NCBI RefSeq assembly: GCF_004359215.1
Contig: NC_090611.1
Span: 705,818 to 769,817, forward strand
Direction of reading: 5' to 3'
Source of the DNA: Bremia lactucae
Taxonomy: Eukaryota; Oomycota; Peronosporomycetes; Peronosporales; Peronosporaceae
DNA length: 64,000 nt
This document shows positions 19,856 to 29,071 of the stretch, in pieces. Each line of letters starts with the position of its first letter. Position 1 is the first letter of the stretch. The notes under the pieces are model-generated. The model was not told the DNA's origin, did not search any database, and saw only the letters and a list, made by a program, of their open reading frames with translations. Made by a program: the position numbers and the translations under genes.

Positions 19856-22800
19856 ATGGAAGCTCAGCAGACAAAGGTTCGCCACTTCTACCTACCCCTC
19901 TTATATTAGATAAGATTGTATCTAATTCTTATTGTATTTAAATCGAATAGATCTATGTTCCCGACCCGAAGGTAAGCTGGGTCGAGGCCTCCATTACCAA
20001 AGGCCACGTCGTCAGTGAAAATACCATCGAAGTCGTGATCGAAGGCGATATCGCTGAGGAAAATGCGTCGAACCAGCCCGAAGCTGGCTCCATCCGTAAA
20101 ATCGACGTACGCTTGCTTCTTTCTCCTTAATTTATGGCTATGTGTGTGTACCCATCTGACTGTCGAATATGCATCTATTTACGATGGGCTTAGAAATCCA
20201 CGATGCTACTGCAAAACGAACTTATGTCTGACGACGGATGCGCGGATATGGTGAGTCTGAACTATCTGCACGAGCCGGCCATATTATTCAATCTTAAGCA
20301 TCGATTTTTGCGTCGAATTCCTTACACATACACTGGCGCTATTTGCATTGCTGTCAACCCAGTACGTAATGCCTATTGCGTTAGCCTATTGACTCTATAA
20401 CCTAATATTTCGAACTGTGGTGCTTGTTTTTTTTTTAATTCAAGTATTCATGGCTCGATATTTATACAAAAGCGCTCCAGGAGCAATACATGGAGCGCGA
20501 TCGCAGTGAACTACCTCCCCACGTATACGCCACAAGTGCTGGGGCGTTTCAACACATGCGCATTTTTGGTGAGAACCAAAGTATTCTCGTTAGTGGTGAA
20601 TCAGGAGCTGGAAAGACCGAGACTACTAAAATTTTAATGTCTCACTTGGCTTCCGCGGGTAGCCATTCTACATCGGATGCTCAAGCGAAGGAGGCGAATA
20701 TTATTGAGCGTGTATTAGATGCAAATCCATTGATGGAGTCGTTCGGTAATGCCAAGACTTCGCGCAATGACAATTCCAGTCGATTTGGCAAATTCTCAGA
20801 ATTGCAATTTGACGCCCTTGGCCAACTAATTGGCGCTCGCTCCCGCACATATTTGCTGGAAAAATCTCGGGTATCCCTTCAAGGGTTGGGAGAACGCAAT
20901 TACCACATTTTCTACCAATTGCTTGCCGCCCCGGCGGATGTGACAACAGAGATTAAAGTAACTGGCCTCCAAGCGAAAGACTTTATGTTTATTAAGCCCC
21001 ACGAAGAAGATATAGAGAATGGAATTGACGTTAGTGCTGGTATGAAAGACGCCGAGCGGTTTCAACAGACAGTGTCGTGCCTTGAGACCATGGGAGTGTC
21101 TAAGGAGGACCAACGGAGCATTTTCAAGGTGGTGGCGGCAATTTTGCATTTATCTTGCTTGCAATTTGAATCGATGCCTGGTAACGAAGACGCGTCCCAG
21201 CTTACGGGCACGCCTGAGAACCAACAGGCAAGTGAGCTCGTGTCGCACTTGCTTGAACTCGACGACAACCAGTTGCAAACAGCGCTTTGTACTCGTGAAA
21301 TGACAGCTGTTGCCGATACGTATGAAGTCCCGCTTAACGTCTCGCAAGCTGAAGGAGCTCGCACGGCGCTTGGTGTCGCGCTTTACTCACATATGTTTTC
21401 GTGGCTCATTCATCGTGTCAATGTATCCACAAGTGCCGCTGCTGCTGATGTGGCCCACAAAATTTGCATATTGGATATTTTTGGTTTTGAGATTTTTGAG
21501 AAAAACTCGTTTGAGCAACTTTGTATCAATTACGCCAACGAGAAGCTTCAGCAGAAGTTTACACAAGATGTTTTCAAGTCTATACAGCAAGAGTATGAAG
21601 ACGAAGGCATTCCGTGGACACGCATTGAGTTTGCGGATAATGTCAATGTCCTTTCACTGCTGGAAGGGCGCTTTGGCGTCTTGTCGTTGTTAAATGAAGA
21701 GTGTATGCGTCCAAAAGGCAGTGATGCAGCATTTGCTAACAAGCTGAAAGCGCATTACAGCGATAATGACCGCTTTGAGTGCCCACGTTTTGCTCGTGAT
21801 GCGTTTGTCATTAAACATTATGCTGGTCCCGTGCAGTACGATACGATGGGATTCCTAATTAAGAATACCGATGCACTTCAGAACGACCTCATTATATTGA
21901 TAAAGAAATCAAGAGCTCCTTTTTTGAAGAAGCTCTTTCCAGACGAGCATGTAGGTGACGCGATGACGGGAATTCCTGGCACTGCTGCGTTAGCTGCTAC
22001 GAGCGCACTGCGGGGACGTTCTATGCTAAAGCGCAAGAACTCTATTGTTGCGGATACAGTGGGCACGCAATTCAAGAGCCAGTTAAATGGCCTTATGGAA
22101 GACATTCGCCGCACGAATGTCCATTACATTCGTTGCATCAAACCTAATGGCAAAAAGAGCCCTCTGGTGTTTAACAAGCTTCGGGTGACGGAGCAGCTTC
22201 AGTGCGCTGGTGTAGTCGAAGCGGTGCGAATAAGTCGAATGGCTTATCCCAATCGTGTGCTACAGACCATGTTCCTCGAGCGTTTCCGCGGCGTGGCTTC
22301 ATCAAGTACTGCATCTTCGGCTCTTGCTGGGTTGACTGCTTCTGTCGATGAAAATCCAAGCGATGACGAGAAAATTGCGGCTGCTGTCCGCGAGTTGCTT
22401 GCCAACTTGATGCCAGGCAAAATGAACGAGTACGAAATTGGTAAGACACGTGTATTTTTTCGCCAAGGCGCACTTGAAGGACTCGAAGAGCTGCGTACGC
22501 GTAAATTTAATGCTGCAGCTGTAGTCCTGCAGCGCTATGCTAAGAAATGGATGGCCATGGCAATGTTTCAACGGGTGAAAGAGGCTACGCTAGTTGTTCA
22601 GAAAGTGTTTCGAGGACATCGAGCAATGGCTCAGTACAAGAGCCAGCGCATGGCCGCTATTAGCGTTCAAAAGTACGTGCGTCGCCACTGTGCGCGCCAG
22701 CTATTGGTGCACATGCGTGAAGAGTATCGAGCAACTAAGATTCAAAATGTTTGCAAGATGTTTGTCGCCCGTCGTCAGTACTTGGTGAAAATTAAAGCCA

Positions 22801-24524
22801 TCCGTACAATGCAGAGCGTCGTGCGTATGCACTTGGCTGTCAAGGCTTTTTCGGGACTACAAAAGCAAGCAAAAGAAGACGCCAAGTTAGAGAATCAGAT
22901 TCAATTGCTGAAGAAACGTCTGCAACAGGAGCGAGAAGCTCGTATTGAGCTTGAACAACAAGCACAACACGGTAGCCGTGCGTCCGTGCACATGCGTAGC
23001 GAGGAGGCACTTGAGGATGCGGATCTCGTGATTGATCAGCTCCGTCGTGAAAATGCTGCATTGAAAGATGCGAATACAAACTTGAAAGCTTTTGGCGTAC
23101 AGCTTCGCAAGGAAAAAGATGTGATGGAGCGTGGAGCGTACGTGAACGGTGCATCCTTTGCCGCTGCGAACCAACGTGCGACGAAATTGCAGGATGAAAA
23201 TGAAGTCTTAAAGAGCGAACTTGCTCGATACAAGACGGGTCATCGGAATTTGAAGGCTCAGCACGCGGGTGTAATGGAGAAGATATCACTCATGCAGAGT
23301 TCGTTAAGCGAAGCGCTGAACGAACGTCAGGCGCTTCGCCATACTGTGGATCATTTGAAACAACATACCGAGCATTTGCAGGGGGAAAACATGGCGCTTG
23401 CCAAGGCGAATGCTCGACTTCGTTTGATATTGCGTCAGGATCCTGAGCTTAGCCGAAAGCACCGCGAAGAGGTTCCTCGCCTTACAAAGCTAGCGCTGTC
23501 ATCAAAGCAGCCACAGCAGATTGGGACGGTATACAAAACCACAGCCGCTCCATCTAAAGCAATCGAGCTTTCAGAACTGTCGGTAGGCATGCGCACGCTG
23601 TCAACGTTACAGCCGCCGACGCCTCCTATGGAAAATACCATTTCGATTACTCAGCCAATGACGACACCAATTAAGCGTGCTAACTCGCTGTCCATCCGAA
23701 AACTTTCTCATGAGAGTCACAAGTCAATACGGGTCGTTAACATCCGTGAATTATCAAGTGCAGGCCCCGAAGAGGAGCCCGCAGTGCTTGTCTCGTCACC
23801 TACTGACGAGGCTGCAGGCGAACGGTTGTCGTTTGCTGAGGTGATCAAGGGCCGGGACCGTCGCTCTTCGTCAATCTCAAGCACAGGTTCATCTTCGGAA
23901 TCTCAGGCTCCGATCGCTACTTGTACGAATATTCGTCAACCAACAGGCGAAGATGGTCCGCTCGAGTCTCCAGCAAAGGTGATGGGAATTGTATTAGAAG
24001 GCGAGTCCGAGGACAGTACTGACCGCGTAAGCTTTAGTGTGACGCTCGCCGTTGACATGTTGGATGATGCAAAGCAGCAGCAAAACCAGCGCTTGTCCCT
24101 TACTGGCGCTACTCTGATCGCTAAACAAGGGACCAACAATGTCGCAGGGAAGTCCAAGGGTCGCTCCCGTCGCAGCTCGTACGACCGCGCCGATAATGGC
24201 GAGAATCGACGCAGTGCTTCATCACGGCAGTCGTTTTCAGGCAGTATGGAAGGAAGTCGCACGAATCGACACTCGTACGATTCGTATGGGGGTAATAACG
24301 ATGGCTTGCGGAATTCTTCTTTACGACAGTCGCTCACGGGGGGCGGCCACCACAATGGAGGCAATCACCACAATAATGGAAACCATTACAATGGGAACAA
24401 TCGCGGACGTACTCGTCGCGGATCATATGACCGCAACGGTGGCTACAAGAGTCGACCTACGAGTGACACGATGAGCAATGCAAGCAACAGCAGCGGTGGC
24501 GGCGGTAAGCGCATTGAGCTGTAA
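19856..24524 (+). CDS. Unconventional myosin heavy chain
   Basis: Four exons: 19856-19876, 19951-20106, 20194-20361 and 20445-24524 (4425 bp, 1474 aa); introns are 74, 87 and 83 bp and all phase 0. The first exon codes seven residues (MEAQQTK). Motor domain to about residue 795: start DMVSLNYLHEPAILFNL, P-loop GESGAGKTET (166-175), switch I NDNSSRFGKF, switch II DIFGFEIFE, actin-loop region HYIRCIKPN, and converter GKTRVFFRQGALE. About five or six IQ-like motifs follow (roughly 800-915), then coiled coil (920-1115), then a long Ser/Arg/Asn/Gly-rich tail without a FYVE, PH or MyTH4 domain. It moves along actin; the class is uncertain, and stramenopiles have their own myosin classes. The tail has three imperfect R-R-x-S-Y-D repeats. 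Confidence 0.95.
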
Positions 24525-24769
24525 ATTTAATGCCAATGACATTTCAGTACATGGAATTTGCTTTGGGCATAGCTTAATGAGGTAAGATGTATATAGGTTC
24601 GAAAACTTCATCTGCAAAAAATAGCAAACATAAAAATAATATTGAGTTTGAACAACTAGCTCACTTAAAAGTAAACCAAAAGGTTTTCAATTAAATTTAG
24701 ATTGCTCCAATACACGCAATTTTTCTTATTTGACAAGAAAATGCTCCCGTCTTTTTTTTAATGGCCTTA
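24525..24769. other. Convergent spacer between myosin and cactin
   Basis: 245 bp AT-rich spacer containing the 3' ends of both genes. Nothing else recognised. Confidence 0.5.
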
Positions 24770-26395
24770 TTACCGACGGTACCTATGCCGCTTAAAGTTG
24801 AAATAAAGCTGAAGAATTCCACGCTCAAAGACACTTTTAAAGCCGCGCTTCTGTGAGTTTTCCCATTCACGATTGACAATCTTGAAAGCAATATCCTGGT
24901 AAGGAGGACCGGCGGAAAAGCGGATAATACAAAACTCGTCCGAATTGGTTTTTTCTAAAAAGAATCGCGGAGCCTTGTGCTTATCGATCAAGTCGGGATA
25001 AAAGAGATTAAACTTGTATCCTTGTACAACCTTGGGTGGCGGATTGTCACGATCGTAGTGCGTCTGGTTATACTTGTTCCAGTCAAAGCCCGTCTTGACG
25101 CGATTAAAGTACCGAGGCTTGCGCGGCTGGTACTTTTCACTCCAGCGTGGAGCTTTTTTGGGGTCTGGTAGATGCACCTCTTCGGACGCTTCTAATTTCG
25201 CTTCGGATTCATCCATATCTTTTTCAGCAAACATTTTTTCCATCTCTCGTGCTTCACGTCCAGCATCCCGACCATTCTCGTCCACGACACCGTGTATTTC
25301 ATCCTCAGCTGCACGGGCAGCAGCAACTTCAGCCGTAAGCGTCTCGTGTTCTTCCATTAAATCCGCCAGCTTGGTCAGCATCTCTTCATGTAACTCAGTA
25401 AGCCTCGCGCGCGATTGATACACTTGAATCTGATGCGCCACCGCTTCCCAATAGTCGATATCAACGCCAGTAGCTCCAGTCGAAACACTAGCAATCGTCT
25501 TTTTAACTTCTTCTTGCAACGCCTTGAGTTCTTCTGGATTCTTGCCATTCAGCATTTCCTGAATGGTCGCATTAACCGAGTCATGAATCGCTCCTCGATC
25601 TACCAGTCCTTCACTCTGGAGCTGCTTTAATCGTTGAATGCGATCACCACATAAAAATTTCATCAGCTTCCAAAACTCGGCATTGTGTCCTCGATTGCCA
25701 TTTTCCTCGAGCTCTTCATACGAACAAACATCCTGTAGCAGCTCCTGGAGCTCAATTAATGATAAAACTTCTACAATAGCATACGGTCGTCGATGCTCCA
25801 CTCGAATGTGGCCAATTTCTTTTTTAAAAAAGTCATTCTCATCATCCGAGCCATTGGTTGCGGACACTAGCAGCAAATTCTTTGCAAGTAGATCCACGGG
25901 TTTTTCGCGATTGGCCCGAATCCGTAATTGACTGCGTACTTTTGCCTGTTTCAAGTGGAATTGCTCTTCCTTCAGTTGCCAGTCTTCGTACTGTTCGACA
26001 TCTTTCAAACGCATTTCTTCGCTTTTAAGGCGCTCCATCTCTTCGCGCTCGGCCTCACGCGCCTCGCGACGCTTTCGGGCTTTCTGGATCTCATCTACGC
26101 GTCTCATTTGCGACCTCTTTAGCTCTTTTACCGTTGGTTCACTCTTACCCGTATCTCCATATTTCTTGCCCCACACAAAAGGCTGACTTAGGCTTGAATC
26201 TCCGAACGGATTCGTCTCGTCCGAGTATCCTAAACTTGCCAGCATCTTGGCAGACTTTTTGCGTGCCTTGCGCTCAAAACGCGCTTCGGCCTCACTGTCT
26301 GATGTTAATTTTTCCCGCTGACGCTTTTTGTGCTTTTTCTTGCTGCCGTGCTGGCGCTGCCGCGAGCTGCTACGCTCACTATCTGAGCGAGGCAT
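24770..26395 (-). CDS. CACTIN: Cactin (spliceosome-associated protein)
   Basis: A single exon of 541 aa. The N-terminus is Ser/Arg/Lys-rich (SERSSSRQRQHGSKKKHKKR), as in splicing-associated proteins, followed by a charged helical middle region (cactin_mid) and the highly conserved C-terminal CactinC domain: PRYFNRVKTGFDWNKYNQTH, VVQGYKFNLFYPDL, then TNSDEFCIIRFSAGPPYQDI and a basic end RHRYRR. In animals and yeasts cactin works in pre-mRNA splicing as a late spliceosome component in the nucleus. Convergent with myosin. Confidence 0.96.
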   Translation of the reverse strand: MPRSDSERSSSRQRQHGSKKKHKKRQREKLTSDSEAEARFERKARKKSAKMLASLGYSDETNPFGDSSLSQPFVWGKKYGDTGKSEPTVKELKRSQMRRVDEIQKARKRREAREAEREEMERLKSEEMRLKDVEQYEDWQLKEEQFHLKQAKVRSQLRIRANREKPVDLLAKNLLLVSATNGSDDENDFFKKEIGHIRVEHRRPYAIVEVLSLIELQELLQDVCSYEELEENGNRGHNAEFWKLMKFLCGDRIQRLKQLQSEGLVDRGAIHDSVNATIQEMLNGKNPEELKALQEEVKKTIASVSTGATGVDIDYWEAVAHQIQVYQSRARLTELHEEMLTKLADLMEEHETLTAEVAAARAAEDEIHGVVDENGRDAGREAREMEKMFAEKDMDESEAKLEASEEVHLPDPKKAPRWSEKYQPRKPRYFNRVKTGFDWNKYNQTHYDRDNPPPKVVQGYKFNLFYPDLIDKHKAPRFFLEKTNSDEFCIIRFSAGPPYQDIAFKIVNREWENSQKRGFKSVFERGILQLYFNFKRHRYRR

Positions 26396-26880
26396 TGAGA
26401 CTGAAAATTTGAACCCAAGGATAATGTATTGGTAAGCAAATAAGCCGACTTAATTCTTTGCTCTTTTCTTAGGCTAATTTAAATCTATCTTTATCAGGTT
26501 TGTATTGCCAATCGAAAGCAAAATCGTCCTCTTATTTTTAACTCGATCATAAACTGCCTTTTTGCATATGCTGGTCGAGAAGATCTGTGCTTCCAGCCAA
26601 GATTTTTTTAGCGCGGCGCATAGCTGTTTAATTCTTTACCTAGATAGCCAGAACGGGAAGTTAACGATCTACGTACTATTTTGCTTTTGACTGCGCCATC
26701 CAAATGTGATAATACAATTCTTTTTTCACTTAAAAATATCCAAACTTGCGATAACCTTACATTGCATGTGCAGCTTTACATAGCAGGACCACTTCACTTT
26801 ACCTCACCGACAGACCACCGAATAGCCAACGATATCGTTCGCTCGATAAATAAGACTCGCTCTCGATCCAAACCTCATCC
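26396..26880. other. Intergenic region upstream of cactin
   Basis: 485 bp between the cactin start and the 3' end of the RING gene. Only shadow frames; nothing recognised. Confidence 0.6.
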
Positions 26881-28001
26881 TTACGACTCGTCCGGACTTT
26901 CTTCAGCATCCGATTGCATAGCCATTGCAAGCAGTTCGTCCTGCTGAAGCTGTTCAAAGTGTTGCATTGCTGCGTACTGATCCTCACCCGACGCCAGCTC
27001 GACGGCTAGCATCATGTCCGGATCAAATACCGTCGAAAGTTGAATTCTACTGCGTAATGCCGACGGCAATCCTAGTGGCAACGTCGACGAAAACAATCGA
27101 GTTCGCATCATATTACGCTTTGGCGTCCTTTTCACGGCAACGGCAGCCGAGTACAGCACGGCCGAACGCTTCATATATTCTTCTGTACACTTGCACTCGA
27201 CGCGCTTGTCTAGATATTCATAAATACGTGCTACCAAATCTGTAGCATAAGAGCCCAAATCATCCACGTCGACCGAAGCAAGTTGCCACAAGTCATCACC
27301 TTCACAGCAATTAAATTCAGCGCGACAGATTGGGCACGTAGGGCTCTGTGTGCTCCAGTGCTGAAAGCAATTAAGACAAAAGCTATGAGCGCAAGGCAGC
27401 GCGACTTGTTTCTTTTTATCCATGCATATTTGGCACTCGGTGTCGTCAAATTCTGTTTCTTCAAAACTTGAGAATGTCAAGAAGAAGTTAGCTACACGTG
27501 TAATCCAGACCCTTTCGATACGTCCTACCTGATTGACTTCTCAGGAAAGCAAACAGTGTGCGCAGCGCACGCTTTGACATCGGACAAAAAGCAGTAAATG
27601 TAATAAAACTCAGCGATTGTCAGCGTTTTTGCCCGACCGATAGTGTCCGATCTCTCTGCGCGAAAGTCGCCCATGTTTGGCTGATTTTCTATGGGCCGCC
27701 GCAATTTGCGCACCTCAACGGCCACGTTGCCCCGGATGCGCCACAAATATGGCAACACCTCGGCAGAAACGTCCGGATTAATAATGACGCGAAAAGACAG
27801 GTAGCAATTCTTGGGAGTCGCGCAGTTTTGAGCCCTGTATCGACAGGTAGTGTCAGCGATACAATTATTTCTTCGAAATTCAACGTGAACGTACCACTCG
27901 TTGGCGTTTTGTAAGTGTGTGCCGAAATCCAAGAAAGAGCCCATGACCTGGCGAATACGCTTCTTCATCTTATCCTCTTGAATAGACGTCGTTTGTCCCA
28001 T
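26881..28001 (-). CDS. RNF141-like RING finger protein, predicted N-myristoylated
   Basis: Two exons on the minus strand: 28001-27529 and 27466-26881 (1059 bp, 352 aa), separated by a 62-bp GTAGGA...CTCAAG intron that splits a Ser codon. The Met of the separate downstream frame at 27480 lies inside this intron. The start MGQTTSIQ fits an N-myristoylation signal, as in animal RNF141 (also beginning MGQ). The middle contains TIGRAKTLTIAEFYYIYCFL, resembling the segment before the RING in RNF141. The C3HC4 RING has C169, C172, C183, H185, C188, C191, C202 and C205, ending CPICR; NDLWQLAS-like sequence follows. The C-terminus is acidic. Likely an E3 ubiquitin ligase at membranes. Confidence 0.88.
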
Positions 28002-29071
28002 GGTGAGTTACGATAGTGTAAACGAGTTTTGATTGATGCCACGCGGGGCAAGGCAAATGACAGAATGACTTTCTGTGAAGGTCCCCATTTCTAACAGCTG
28101 CTTTTTTTCTGGAAAATTAAAGTCGCAATTAGAAGCTGCGAATTTGTTATTGTGGCTGTGAGAGATGTGGTAATTCTTAAATTCAATCATTTTCAGCATA
28201 CAAATTACAAAAAGGAATGAGCAAGGAGTCAAGACTTGCCGCACTTTCTACGTGCATTGACAGCCTTCACAGGAGCTTCTGACGTAGGTTAATTGTGCTT
28301 GACGGTTGGCAACGACACCATGACGTGCAAGTCAACAATATGGCTGACCATGCCACAAGAACATACGTTCGCAAGATGCTTCGCACCATTCTTTACAGCG
28401 GGATTAACAAGATTGTTGCGAAACCATCATAATCTGGTTACAATGGCAAGTGACGAAGAGCCGGTGAATACAGGGAATCTTTACCCAAAGCGCACAAATT
28501 CGTTTGTTGGGCATAATCTTATTGCTGTAACCTCTTGGGCCCGAGTGACTTGCTAAACGACCAATGCAAGTGGCGGTATAGTGGTCAATGTTGCCACCAA
28601 AAGATTGCAATGCCGCCCTTTTCCAAGCTTTGGTCTCTTAATTGGAATTTGGTTGTCGGTGTATATCCGCTGCTGCGAATTAAGGAATTCTGTAAGGTGC
28701 AATGATGCTTAGCCACATACATGTGTGCTTGTAAGCGTACTGCTAGATGCGACTTTTTGGCCAGCAAAGATCTCATAAGAAGGAGATCGACAGCTTAACA
28801 CCTATTAGGAACCTGCGATTGCATTCTGTACGTATATCTAGGTGAAAGCTCAATGGTTCGAAGCTGAGCAGCTCAAAATAATTGCATGCAGCTGGTAGAG
28901 ATCAGGACAAAATTGATACAATAGAGTAAAATTAACTCAGCCTCGAAAAATTAATTGTCCTACTTAATTTATTGACACCTCTATCTGTCAATCGAAACCT
29001 GTCATACTGACTAGTAAACCTTCAGAGCGAGAGAACTAAGACGGGCACGCGAGGAACTCCGGAGCAGTACT
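28002..29071. other. Intergenic region without recognised features
   Basis: About 1.07 kb between two divergent genes (RING gene on minus, ATG1-like on plus), so it should hold both promoters. Short frames only; no repeat or motif recognised. Confidence 0.55.

Noticed and set aside
26881..27480. A stand-alone 199-aa RING protein starting at Met 27480
   Set aside because: That Met lies inside the intron; splicing to the upstream exon gives an RNF141-like protein with a conserved N-terminus.
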